Below, piece by piece: positions 15,116 to 22,887 of a DNA stretch of 26,056 nucleotides. The position numbers and the translations under genes were made by a program. The DNA comes from Paracoccaceae bacterium (GTDB lineage: Bacteria > Pseudomonadota > Alphaproteobacteria > Rhodobacterales > Rhodobacteraceae), in contig JALVEX010000291.1 in assembly GCA_027030435.1 (NCBI GenBank), positions 1-26,056 on the forward strand. Direction: 5' to 3'. Each line of letters opens with the position of its first letter. Position 1 is the first letter of the stretch. Below the pieces are notes generated by a model that was not told the DNA's origin, did not search any database, and was given only the letters and a program-made list of their open reading frames with translations.

Positions 15116-16051
15116 ATGACAACCCTTCTTCTTTCCCATCCCGATTGTCTGGCGCATGTCACGCCGCCCGGCCATCCCGAGCAGGTGGCGCGGCTCGAGG
15201 CGATCAACGCGGCATTGGCCGATCCGAAATATGATGCGCTGAAGCGCGAAGAGGCACCGCTGGCGAACGAGGCGGATATCGCCCTTTGCCATCCCCGTGC
15301 CCATGTCGAGGCGGTCAAGGACACCACACCCGAAGAAGGCTTTGCTCAGCTTGATCCCGATACGCATATGTCACCCGGCTCATGGAAGGCGGCGCTGCGT
15401 GCAGTTGGCGCAAATCTGCGGGCGGTGGATCGCGTGCTCGATGGTGAGGCGGCCAATGCCTTCTGCGCCGTCCGCCCGCCGGGCCACCACGCCGAGAAGG
15501 CCAGGCCCATGGGCTTCTGCCTGTTCGGCAATGTGGCGATTGCCGCGCGCCATGCGATGGAGCGCCACGGGCTCGAGCGCGTCGCGATCGTCGATTTCGA
15601 TGTGCATCACGGCAACGGCACGCAGGATCTGATGTGGGATGAGGAGCGCGTGCTGTTCGCCTCCACCCACCAGATCCCGCTCTATCCCGGCACCGGCGCG
15701 CCCGATGAGCGCGGCGCGCATGACAACATCCTGAACGTGCCCCTGCCGCCGGGCGCCGATGGCGGGATGTTTCGGGCAGAAGTGGAGACGAAAATCCTGC
15801 CCCGTCTGGAAGCTTTCGCGCCCGAGCTGGTGCTGATCTCGGCTGGCTTTGACGCCCACGCGGCGGACCCTCTGGCGCAGCTGATGCTTGAGGAGGAAGA
15901 TTTCGCCTGGATCACGCACCGGCTGTGCGACATCGCCGATGCCCATTGCGAAGGCCGTATCGTCTCGACTTTGGAAGGCGGTTATGATCTGAAGGCGCTG
16001 GCCGCGAGCGTGGCGGCGCATGTGGATGTGTTGATGGAGCGAGGCGCATGA
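15116..16051 (+). CDS. Histone deacetylase superfamily amidohydrolase
   Basis: A 311-residue zinc amidohydrolase of the class-II HDAC / acetylpolyamine-amidohydrolase type. The catalytic dyad is His124-His125 (RPPGHHA). Zinc ligands are Asp162 and His164 (DFDVHHGNGT) and Asp246 (SAGFDAHAADPL). The GGY tyrosine lies in TLEGGYDL. Bacteria lack histones of the usual kind; substrates may be acetylated polyamines, acetyl-lysine proteins or other N-acyl amines. It overlaps xseB by 4 bases (ATGA). Its product is not obviously linked to isoprenoid synthesis, but the coupling suggests cotranscription of HDAC-xseB-ispA-dxs. Confidence 0.93.
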   Translation: MTTLLLSHPDCLAHVTPPGHPEQVARLEAINAALADPKYDALKREEAPLANEADIALCHPRAHVEAVKDTTPEEGFAQLDPDTHMSPGSWKAALRAVGANLRAVDRVLDGEAANAFCAVRPPGHHAEKARPMGFCLFGNVAIAARHAMERHGLERVAIVDFDVHHGNGTQDLMWDEERVLFASTHQIPLYPGTGAPDERGAHDNILNVPLPPGADGGMFRAEVETKILPRLEAFAPELVLISAGFDAHAADPLAQLMLEEEDFAWITHRLCDIADAHCEGRIVSTLEGGYDLKALAASVAAHVDVLMERGA

Positions 16052-16290
16052 GCGAAAGACCTGTGAGCAAGATGAGCTTTGAAGAAGCCATGGCCGAGCT
16101 TGAGGCGGTGGTCGGCAAGCTTGAGCGCGGCGATGTGCCGCTCGAGGATTCGATCGCCCTTTACGAGCGCGGGGCGAAGCTGAAGAAGCATTGCGAGGCG
16201 AAGCTGAAAGAAGCCGAGGAGAAGATCGAGGCGATCACCCTTGGCGAAGACGGCACGCCCACCGGCACCCGGCCCGTGGAGGGGCTTTAG
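16048..16290 (+). CDS. xseB: Exodeoxyribonuclease VII small subunit
   Basis: An 80-residue, mostly helical protein of normal family length, with the XseB signature MSFEEAMAELEAVVGKLERGDVPLEDSIALYERGAKL. It forms the multi-subunit sleeve around XseA in the exonuclease that trims single-stranded DNA to oligonucleotides. The large subunit gene is not in the window. The start overlaps the end of the HDAC-family gene, and the stop lies 4 bases before the ispA ATG, so the three are tightly linked. Confidence 0.96.
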   Translation: MSERPVSKMSFEEAMAELEAVVGKLERGDVPLEDSIALYERGAKLKKHCEAKLKEAEEKIEAITLGEDGTPTGTRPVEGL

Positions 16291-16294
16291 GCGC

Positions 16295-17164
16295 ATGTTC
16301 GAAGCGGCACTGGCGCGGGCGGCGGAAGATATCGGCGCCCGGCTGAAGGATGTGCTGGCACCGCTGGGTGATCAGCCGGTGATCGAGGCGATGCGCTATG
16401 CGGTGTCGGGCGGCAAGCGGCTCAGGGGCTTTCTGGTGCTTGAAGGCGCGGCGCTTTTCGATGTGCCCCGCTCCAGAGCGCTGGAAGCGGCCTGCGCTGT
16501 GGAGGCCATGCATGCCTATTCCCTCGTTCACGATGATCTTCCTTGCATGGATGATGACGATCTGCGCCGCGGCCAGCCCACGGTGCATGTGAAATGGGAT
16601 GAGGCCACGGCCGTGCTGGCCGGTGATGCGCTGCAGACGCTGGCCTTTGATCTGCTTTCCGCGCCTGCGTGCCATCCCGATCCGGCGCGCCGGGTTGCGC
16701 TGATCGCCGGGCTCGCGCAGGCCGCCGGGGCGCGGGGGATGGTGCTTGGCCAGGCGCTTGACATCGCGGCCGAAACCGCGCCCAGGCCGCTTAGCCTTGA
16801 AGAGATCACCGCCCTTCAGGCGGGCAAGACAGGCGCACTCATTCGCTGGGCGGCTGAAGCGGGGGCGCTGCTTGCCGGCGAGGATCCCGCGCCGCTTGCG
16901 TCTTACGCCGATGCGCTGGGCCTTGCCTTTCAGATCGCCGACGACATCCTCGATGTGGAAGGCTGCGAAACCCGGGCCGGCAAGCGCGTGGGCAAGGATG
17001 CCGCCGCCGGCAAGGCAACCTTCGTTTCTCTATTGGGACTTGAGGGAGCAAAGGCGCGCGCCCGCACTCTGGTGGAAGAGGCCGAAGCCGCGCTTGAACC
17101 TTACGGCGAAAAGGCGCAATGCTTGCGGGAGGCCGCGCGTTTCGTTATTGCGCGCGACAGGTAA
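16295..17164 (+). CDS. ispA: Polyprenyl synthetase (farnesyl diphosphate synthase type)
   Basis: A 289-residue trans-prenyltransferase that condenses isopentenyl diphosphate with an allylic diphosphate. The first Asp-rich motif is DDLPCMD at 80-86 (bacterial DDx4D spacing), followed by DDDLRRGQPT. The second is DDILD at 216-220. The SGGKRLRG isopentenyl-binding block is at 38-45, and GQALD and KTG blocks lie between. Length and motif spacing fit short-chain (C15) IspA. The ATG comes 4 bases after the xseB stop, with a GGAGGGG ribosome binding site inside the end of xseB. It lies between xseB and dxs as in many proteobacteria. Confidence 0.94.
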   Translation: MFEAALARAAEDIGARLKDVLAPLGDQPVIEAMRYAVSGGKRLRGFLVLEGAALFDVPRSRALEAACAVEAMHAYSLVHDDLPCMDDDDLRRGQPTVHVKWDEATAVLAGDALQTLAFDLLSAPACHPDPARRVALIAGLAQAAGARGMVLGQALDIAAETAPRPLSLEEITALQAGKTGALIRWAAEAGALLAGEDPAPLASYADALGLAFQIADDILDVEGCETRAGKRVGKDAAAGKATFVSLLGLEGAKARARTLVEEAEAALEPYGEKAQCLREAARFVIARDR

Positions 17165-17185
17165 CGCCACGAAGGCCCGCGCCCC

Positions 17186-19114
17186 ATGAGCCACAAGCCC
17201 GAAACCCCGCTTCTCGATCGCGTGCACACGCCGGCCGATCTGCGCGCGCTTTCGGACCGCGAGCTTCGCCAGCTCGCCGATGAGCTGCGCAGCGAGACGA
17301 TATCAGCCGTTTCCGAAACCGGCGGCCACCTCGGCGCGGGGCTCGGGGTGGTGGAGCTTACGGTGGCGATCCATGCGGTGTTTGACACGCCCCGCGATCG
17401 CCTGATCTGGGATGTGAGCCACCAGTGCTATCCCCACAAGATCCTCACCGGGCGGCGCGACCGCATCCGCACGCTGCGCCAGAAGGGCGGGCTTTCGGGT
17501 TTCACCAAGCGCAGCGAAAGCCCCTACGATCCCTTCGGCGCGGCGCACAGTTCCACCTCGATCAGCGCCGCGCTCGGCTTTGCCGTGGCGCGTGATCTCG
17601 GCGGCGCCGTGGATCCGCCGCTCGGTGATGCGATCGCGGTGATCGGCGATGGCGCCATGAGCGCCGGCATGGCCTATGAGGCGATGAACAACGCCGGCCA
17701 CCTGAAGAAACGCCTCTTCGTGATCCTGAATGACAACGAGATGTCCATCGCGCCGCCGGTGGGGGCGATGTCGGCCTATCTTTCGCGCCTTTACGCCGGC
17801 GAGCCCTTTCAGGAGCTGAAGGCGGCGGCCAAGGGGGCGGTGAGCCTCCTGCCCGAGCCCTTCCGTGAGGGCGCCAAGCGGGCCAAGGAAATGCTGAAGG
17901 GCATGGCCGTGGGCGGCACGCTTTTCGAGGAGCTCGGCTTTTCCTATGTCGGGCCGATCGATGGCCATGATCTCGATCAGCTTCTGCCGGTGCTGCGCAC
18001 GGTGCGCGAGCGAGCCACCGGGCCGATGCTCATCCATGTGCTGACGAAAAAGGGCAAGGGCTACGCACCCGCCGAAACGGCGCGCGACAAGGGCCATGGC
18101 GTCAGCGCCTTCGATGTGATCACCGGCAAGCAGAAGAAGGCGGCGAGCAATGCGCCGAGCTACACAAAGGTTTTCGCCAAGAGCCTGATCCGCGAGGCCG
18201 AGGCGGACGAGAAGATCGTCGCCGTCACCGCCGCGATGCCCGATGGCACCGGGCTCAGCCTGTTTGCCGAGCGTTTCCCGAACCGCTGCTTTGATGTGGG
18301 GATTGCCGAGCAGCACGCCGTCACTTTCAGCGCTGCGCTGGCGGCGGGGGGGATGAAGCCCTTCTGCGCGCTCTACAGCACCTTCCTGCAGCGCGGCTAC
18401 GATCAGGTGGTGCATGACGTGGCGATCCAGCGCCTGCCGGTGCGTTTTGCCATTGATCGCGCGGGGCTGGTGGGGGCGGACGGCGCTACCCACGCCGGCG
18501 CTTTCGATATCGCCTTCCTTGCCAACCTGCCGGGCTTCATCGTGATGGCCGCGGCGGACGAGGCGGAGCTTGTGCACATGGTGGCCACGGCGGCAGCCAT
18601 AGACGATCGCCCCAGCGCCTTCCGCTATCCGCGCGGTGAGGGCGTGGGCGTGGATCTGCCCGAGCGCGGCATCCCGCTCGAGATCGGCAAGGGGCGGATC
18701 ATGCGCGAGGGCGGGCGCGTGGCGCTCCTTTCCTACGGCACGCGGCTTGCGGAGGTGATGAAGGCCGGCGAGGCGCTTACGGCGCGGGGCATTGCCCCCA
18801 CGATCGCGGACGCGCGCTTTGCCAAGCCGCTCGATCGCGATCTGATCCTGCGTCTTGCGCGCGAGCATGAGGCCCTCATCACCATCGAGGAAGGCGCCAC
18901 CGGCGGCTTCGGCAGCCACGTGGCGCAGCTCTTGGCGCAAGAGGGCATCTTTGATCGCGGGCTCAAATTCCGCATGATGGTGCTGCCCGACATCTTCATC
19001 GACCAGGCCAGCCAGGCCGATATGTATGAAATCGCCGGCCTCGATGCCGCGCATATCGAAGCGCGCGCCCTGGAAGCGCTTGGGATTGCCGATCTCACCA
19101 GCCGGCTGGCCTGA
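17186..19114 (+). CDS. dxs: 1-deoxy-D-xylulose-5-phosphate synthase
   Basis: This 642-residue thiamine-diphosphate enzyme catalyses the first step of the MEP isoprenoid pathway, joining pyruvate and glyceraldehyde-3-phosphate. Visible residues are His48 (ETGGHLG), His79 (DVSHQCYPHK), the ThDP/Mg motif GDGAMSAG (154 on) through the LNDNEMSI block at 181, and the catalytic Glu375 (DVGIAEQHAVT). The TypeII transketolase pyrimidine domain follows, then the C-terminal transketolase domain. The gene starts 21 bases after ispA and ends the rightward group. With ispA it brackets entry and C15 formation for quinones and, where present, carotenoid or bacteriochlorophyll tails. Confidence 0.97.
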   Translation: MSHKPETPLLDRVHTPADLRALSDRELRQLADELRSETISAVSETGGHLGAGLGVVELTVAIHAVFDTPRDRLIWDVSHQCYPHKILTGRRDRIRTLRQKGGLSGFTKRSESPYDPFGAAHSSTSISAALGFAVARDLGGAVDPPLGDAIAVIGDGAMSAGMAYEAMNNAGHLKKRLFVILNDNEMSIAPPVGAMSAYLSRLYAGEPFQELKAAAKGAVSLLPEPFREGAKRAKEMLKGMAVGGTLFEELGFSYVGPIDGHDLDQLLPVLRTVRERATGPMLIHVLTKKGKGYAPAETARDKGHGVSAFDVITGKQKKAASNAPSYTKVFAKSLIREAEADEKIVAVTAAMPDGTGLSLFAERFPNRCFDVGIAEQHAVTFSAALAAGGMKPFCALYSTFLQRGYDQVVHDVAIQRLPVRFAIDRAGLVGADGATHAGAFDIAFLANLPGFIVMAAADEAELVHMVATAAAIDDRPSAFRYPRGEGVGVDLPERGIPLEIGKGRIMREGGRVALLSYGTRLAEVMKAGEALTARGIAPTIADARFAKPLDRDLILRLAREHEALITIEEGATGGFGSHVAQLLAQEGIFDRGLKFRMMVLPDIFIDQASQADMYEIAGLDAAHIEARALEALGIADLTSRLA

Positions 19115-19317
19115 AACATTCCCTATACGAAAGATATATTTGAAAGGATCCGCCCAAATGGTGGTGCTCGTCCCGAGCATTGATGTTCATTGCAACAGGG
19201 CGTGTCTAAACCTGTGGCCTGTTGGTGTTCGGGATTCCTGTTGTCGCATACTGGTAAAACCATGGTCCAGGATTGCGAATACGCTTTGCGGCCGTTTCTC
19301 CTCCCGACGGAGGGCGA

Positions 19318-19506
19318 TCAATCGAGCTGGCGTGCCTCGTCCACCAGCATGACGGGAATGCCGTTGCGGATCGGAAAGGCGAGATGCGCGGCCTTGGAAA
19401 TCAGTTCCTGGCGTTCGGCATCATAGCTCAGGATCGCATGGGTCACCGGGCATACGAGGCTTTCGAGCATCCTTGGATCGAACCTGCCGTTTTCCTTCTC
19501 AGTCAC
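19318..19506 (-). CDS. Trm112 family protein (UPF0434, YcaR-like)
   Basis: A 62-residue protein of the small UPF0434/Trm112 group: RMLESLVCPVTHAILSYDAERQELISKAAHLAFPIRNGIPVMLVDEAR reads along the whole family consensus (key blocks LVCPVT, ELIS, AFPIRNGIPVML). Only one cysteine is present, so a zinc site as in yeast Trm112 is not expected. In eukaryotes Trm112 activates methyltransferases; the bacterial role is uncertain. Its ATG overlaps the stop of the LON-domain gene by 4 bases. The 203 bases between this gene and dxs hold a weak hairpin (TGCTCG/CGAGCA at 19165-19179) and an AT-richer patch but no gene. Confidence 0.92.
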   Translation of the reverse strand: MTEKENGRFDPRMLESLVCPVTHAILSYDAERQELISKAAHLAFPIRNGIPVMLVDEARQLD

Positions 19507-20156
19507 TGAATCACCTCATCATCCGTGTCCTTGCCCCTGTGCAGGGCATATTCCATCAATGCCGTCAGGATCTCGCGCCGCTCCGTCAATGTGGGGGCTT
19601 CGAGGAGGGCCTGTTTGTCTTTCGGCTCGAAGGGGCTCAGCATGGCGATGGAATTGATCAGCAGCTCTTCATCTGCTGACTCCATGCTTTCCCAATCCGC
19701 TTCCAGCCCCTCGGCGGCGAAATAACGGCGCAGAAGGCGCGTGAAACGTTCACGCTCCAGGCCCGGATCATGCTCGGGCTGCCCGAGATCGCGTTCGAAA
19801 TCCCGCCAGCTTACATTGGCGCGAAGATAGGGGGTAAAGCCTGGTGTCAGCCTCTTCACGCGAAAGCGCGAGATGCCCTTGAGAGTGATCATGTAGCGGC
19901 CATCGTTCAGTTCCGAGAAGGCGATCACCCGTCCGGCGCAACCGATCTTATGCAGCTTTGGCGAGGGGGTGTCATCCGAGGGATGTATGGGCTGGATCAT
20001 ACCGATCAGGCGATGGGTCGTTTTCAGGACGTCATCGAGCATGGCGAGATAGCGAGGCTCGAAGATGTGCAGCGGCAATTGCCCGCGCGGCAGGATGACA
20101 GCGCCGGGCAGGGGAAAAAGCGGGAGGGTTTCGGGCAGGTCAGCGGCACATAGCAT
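19503..20156 (-). CDS. LON substrate-binding-domain protein
   Basis: A 217-residue stand-alone LON N-terminal domain without the ATPase or protease parts of Lon. Signature residues are LPLFPLPGAVILPRGQLPLHIFEPRYLAMLDD at the start, then GCAGRVIAFSELNDGRYMITLKGISRFRV. The helical C-terminal half contains INSIAMLSPFEPKDKQALLEAP. Such proteins are common in alphaproteobacteria and presumed to bind proteins or peptides in the cytoplasm; no reaction is known. It lies 26 bases after the cnoX-like gene and overlaps the Trm112 gene, consistent with one operon around protein quality control. Confidence 0.92.
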   Translation of the reverse strand: MLCAADLPETLPLFPLPGAVILPRGQLPLHIFEPRYLAMLDDVLKTTHRLIGMIQPIHPSDDTPSPKLHKIGCAGRVIAFSELNDGRYMITLKGISRFRVKRLTPGFTPYLRANVSWRDFERDLGQPEHDPGLERERFTRLLRRYFAAEGLEADWESMESADEELLINSIAMLSPFEPKDKQALLEAPTLTERREILTALMEYALHRGKDTDDEVIQ

Positions 20157-20182
20157 GCGCCAACCATACCCTGAATCGCGCC

Positions 20183-21076
20183 TTACGCATAGATCAGCGA
20201 TGTGAGCCTGCGCCGCCCGCTCTTCACGATGGGGTCTTCCGGCGGGAGAGCGTCGAAGATCGTCATCAACTGCTTTTTCGCAGCTTCGTCATTCCAGGTG
20301 CGATCGCGGCGGAAGATTTCCAGAAGCTCGTCGATAGCCGCCTCCGCATCGCCCGCTGCGTAGAGCGCCTTGGCGAGATCGAAACGGGCCTCGAGATCGT
20401 CGGGATCCTTCTCTACCCTGGCCTTGAGTTCGTCAATCGGGCCGGCTTCGGCGGCCTGTTTGGCAAGTTCGAGCTGGGCACGCGCGGCCTCGATCTCGGA
20501 AGCTTCCCGGATCTTTTCCGGCACCGCTTTCAGGAGCGCCTCGGCCTGTTCTGTATTGCCCGCAGCAAGATGCGCGCGCACGAGGCCGCCGTAAGCGGCA
20601 GCGTTTTCCGGCTCTTCCTCGAGGATGGCGGCAAAGGTCTCGGCGGCGTCCGCCGCAGCGCCTTCCTTCAGCATCTCCTCGGCGGCTTCGATCGCGGCGG
20701 CAAGCCCACCGTCATCGCCGGTGATCTTTTCGATGAATTCGCGGATCGCGGAAGGCGGCAGCGCCCCTTGGAAGCCGTCCACGGGCTTGCCGTCGGCAAA
20801 GGCATAGACGGTGGGGATCGACTGGATGCGCAGCTGTGCGGCGATCTGCTGGTTTTCGTCGATGTTGATCTTCACCATCTTCACCTTGCCCTTGGCGCGC
20901 TTCACTTCCGCCTCGAGCGCGGGGCCGAGTGTGCGGCAGGGGCCGCACCAGGGCGCCCAGAAATCGACGATCACCGGCACGCTCTTGCTGGCCTCGATCA
21001 CGTCTTCCATGAAGTGGAGTTCGTCCGAATCCTTGATCAGATCGTCATTTGCGGGGGTGTTGCCTTGTTCGAGCAT
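20183..21076 (-). CDS. cnoX: Thioredoxin/TPR co-chaperone (CnoX/YbbN family)
   Basis: A 297-residue cytoplasmic protein. An N-terminal thioredoxin domain (to about residue 120) has the full active site WCGPC with Cys44 and Cys47. TPR-like helices follow (for example AAAYGGLVRAHLAAGNTEQAEALL and LEARFDLAKALYAAGDAEAAIDELL). This is the CnoX architecture, which protects oxidised proteins and passes them to chaperones. E. coli CnoX has lost the active dithiol, whereas Caulobacter CnoX, like this one, retains it. The ATG at MLEQGNTPAND is the family start; the open frame upstream is unrelated low-complexity sequence. It is followed closely by the LON-domain gene. Confidence 0.92.
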   Translation of the reverse strand: MLEQGNTPANDDLIKDSDELHFMEDVIEASKSVPVIVDFWAPWCGPCRTLGPALEAEVKRAKGKVKMVKINIDENQQIAAQLRIQSIPTVYAFADGKPVDGFQGALPPSAIREFIEKITGDDGGLAAAIEAAEEMLKEGAAADAAETFAAILEEEPENAAAYGGLVRAHLAAGNTEQAEALLKAVPEKIREASEIEAARAQLELAKQAAEAGPIDELKARVEKDPDDLEARFDLAKALYAAGDAEAAIDELLEIFRRDRTWNDEAAKKQLMTIFDALPPEDPIVKSGRRRLTSLIYA

Positions 21077-21141
21077 GGTTCGTTCCCAGTGTAATTTCGG
21101 TTTGGCCTCTATATGTGGCCGTTTGGGTGAAAACCCAAGGG

Positions 21142-21930
21142 TCAGAGATCGAAAGTTGCGAAAACCGGGGCGTGATCGCTGGGCTTTTCCCAGCCGCGCG
21201 CATGGCGCAGGATGCGGCTGCCATGCGCTGCCGGGGCGATATCGGGGCTGGCCCAGATGTGATCGAGGCGCCGGCCCTTGTCGGCGGCGTCCCAATCGCG
21301 GGCGCGGTAGCTCCACCAGCTATAGAGGCGGCCTTCGGGGATGTCTGCGCGGGTCACGTCATGCCAGCGGCCGGCATCCTGCACCTCGGCCAGATGCGCC
21401 ACCTCGATCGGCGTGTGGCTGACCACCCTGAGGAGCGCCTTGTGGTTCCACACGTCATCCTCGCGCGGCGCGATATTGAGATCGCCCACGAGAATGGCCT
21501 TCTCCGGCTTCTCGGCATGGAACTGATCGCGAAGCTCCGTGAGATAATCGAGCTTCTGGCCGAATTTCTCGTTTATTTCCCGATCGGGCACATCCCCGCC
21601 CGCCGGCACGTAGTGATTGTGGATCACGATTCCGTTTTCGAGCCGCGCCGCCACATGGCGGGCATGGCCGAGCGCCACGAAATCATGGCTGCCGGCATCC
21701 TCGATCGGCAATCGCGAGAGGATCGCCACGCCATTGTAGCCCTTCTGCCCGCGCGCCACCATGTAGCGATAGCCGAGTGCGGCGAAGCCTTCGGTGGGGA
21801 TCTTTTCCACCGGGCTCTTGCATTCCTGCAGGCAGAGGATATCCGGCGCTTCCTCCGCCAGCAGGCGCTTCACCAGCCCTTCGCGCAGGCGGATCGAATT
21901 GATGTTCCAGGTGGCGATGGTGAATGGCAT
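21142..21930 (-). CDS. xthA: Exodeoxyribonuclease III
   Basis: This 262-residue EEP-fold nuclease acts as AP endonuclease and 3'-5' exonuclease in base-excision repair. It opens with MPFTIATWNINSIRLR (metal Asn), then LCLQECK (metal Glu), YNGVAILSR, the catalytic GDLNIAPREDDVWN, and the C-terminal RLDHIWAS and PSDHAPV (catalytic His). The ATG follows AAGGAG 11 bases upstream. It lies downstream of the terminator that ends the response-regulator transcript, with only 33 bases between terminator and ATG. It lies 65 bases ahead of the cnoX-like gene, so oxidative DNA-damage and protein-damage functions adjoin. Confidence 0.96.
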   Translation of the reverse strand: MPFTIATWNINSIRLREGLVKRLLAEEAPDILCLQECKSPVEKIPTEGFAALGYRYMVARGQKGYNGVAILSRLPIEDAGSHDFVALGHARHVAARLENGIVIHNHYVPAGGDVPDREINEKFGQKLDYLTELRDQFHAEKPEKAILVGDLNIAPREDDVWNHKALLRVVSHTPIEVAHLAEVQDAGRWHDVTRADIPEGRLYSWWSYRARDWDAADKGRRLDHIWASPDIAPAAHGSRILRHARGWEKPSDHAPVFATFDL

Positions 21931-21963
21931 GGGGCGCGGGCTCCTTTTCATCCCATGAAGCGC

Positions 21964-21991
21964 AAAAAAAGGCCCGGCGCAAGGCCGGGCC
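21964..21991 (-). terminator. Rho-independent terminator of the CenR-like regulator gene
   Basis: On the minus strand an 8-bp perfect stem (GGCCCGGC/GCCGGGCC, 21971-21991) with a 5-base loop is followed by seven T (21964-21970). This is the clearest canonical terminator in the window. It lies 49 bases after the stop of the response-regulator gene. Confidence 0.93.
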
Positions 21992-22040
21992 AGTCCAACA
22001 GGGAGGATTGCGTCATGACCCCAACGCACGAGGGATCTCT

Positions 22041-22727
22041 TTACAGGTTCAGTTTATAGCCCCCGGATTCGGTAACAAGAAGGCGGGCGTTTGACGGATC
22101 TGGTTCAATTTTTTGCCGAAGCCGGTAGATATGGGTTTCCAGCGTGTGAGTGGTAACGCCCGCGTTGTAGCCCCAGACTTCATGCAGAAGCACATCGCGC
22201 GGCACCACCTTTTCGGGTGCCCGGTAGAGGAACTTGAGGATGTTCGTTTCCTTCTCCGTAAGCCGGATTTTTCTTTCATCCTCGTCAATTAGCATCTTCA
22301 TGGCAGGCTTGAACGTGTAGGGGCCAAGCTGGAAAACGGCATCTTCGGATTGCTCGTGCTGGCGAAGCTGGGCGCGGATGCGCGCGAGCAGCACCGGGAA
22401 CTTGAAGGGCTTTGTCACGTAATCATTGGCCCCCGCATCGAGGCCGAGAATTGTGTCAGCGTCCGAATCATGGCCCGTCAGCATCAGCACCGGGCATTTC
22501 ACGCCCTGCTTGCGCATCAGACGGCAAAGCTCGCGGCCATCCGTATCGGGCAGGCCCACATCGAGGATCACCAGATCGTGGTGTCCGGCCTTGGCCTTTT
22601 CGAGCGCCTCATGGCCGGTGGCCGCTTCGAACACATCGAAATCCTCCGTCATCACCAGCTGCTCGCTGAGCGCTTCGCGGAGATCGTCGTCATCATCCAC
22701 AAGAAGGATCTTTTTCACATTGCTCAT
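22041..22727 (-). CDS. OmpR-family response regulator, CenR-like
   Basis: A 228-residue regulator. The receiver domain has an Asp cluster at 11-15, phospho-acceptor Asp56 (VILDVGLPDTDG), Thr84 and Lys106 (TKPFKF). An OmpR-type winged helix follows with LTEKETNILKFLY and THTLETHIYRLRQKIEPDP, ending LLVTESGGYKLNL. The sequence resembles the regulator described as CenR in Rhodobacter/Caulobacter, an essential envelope and division regulator; I recall the resemblance rather than having aligned it, so no symbol is given. No kinase gene is adjacent. AAGGAG precedes the ATG. Transcription ends at the strong terminator just downstream. It diverges from ribA across 160 bases. Confidence 0.9.
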   Translation of the reverse strand: MSNVKKILLVDDDDDLREALSEQLVMTEDFDVFEAATGHEALEKAKAGHHDLVILDVGLPDTDGRELCRLMRKQGVKCPVLMLTGHDSDADTILGLDAGANDYVTKPFKFPVLLARIRAQLRQHEQSEDAVFQLGPYTFKPAMKMLIDEDERKIRLTEKETNILKFLYRAPEKVVPRDVLLHEVWGYNAGVTTHTLETHIYRLRQKIEPDPSNARLLVTESGGYKLNL

Positions 22728-22741
22728 GGGCCTGCTCCTTG

Positions 22742-22816
22742 TTCACACGATGGAATTTGATCGCGTATCCTCGGATCGGCAAGCCCCGGCGCGCCCCTTT
22801 CACGCATCTGTGTGAA
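22742..22816. promoter_or_regulatory. TTCAC-type inverted repeats between the regulator gene and ribA
   Basis: TTCACAC at 22742-22748 is matched by its exact reverse complement GTGTGAA at 22810-22816. The latter also forms a closer repeat with TTCAC at 22799-22803 (TTCAC-N8-GTGAA). These may be binding sites for a regulator of the divergent genes. No clear -35/-10 pair was found in this gap. Confidence 0.35.
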
Positions 22817-22887
22817 AAGTTGGGCATATGTTTCATCTTCCGGCGGAAAGGATTACATGGGGTGGCAAAGCTGAAACAGGATGCCGC

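Noticed and set aside
17303..19180. 625-codon open frame opposite dxs
   Set aside because: It is antisense to an intact, fully motif-bearing Dxs and has no recognisable domain.
19115..19317. tRNA or small RNA gene after dxs
   Set aside because: No cloverleaf or T-loop signature was found; there is only a 6-bp hairpin without a T-run and a short AT-rich patch.
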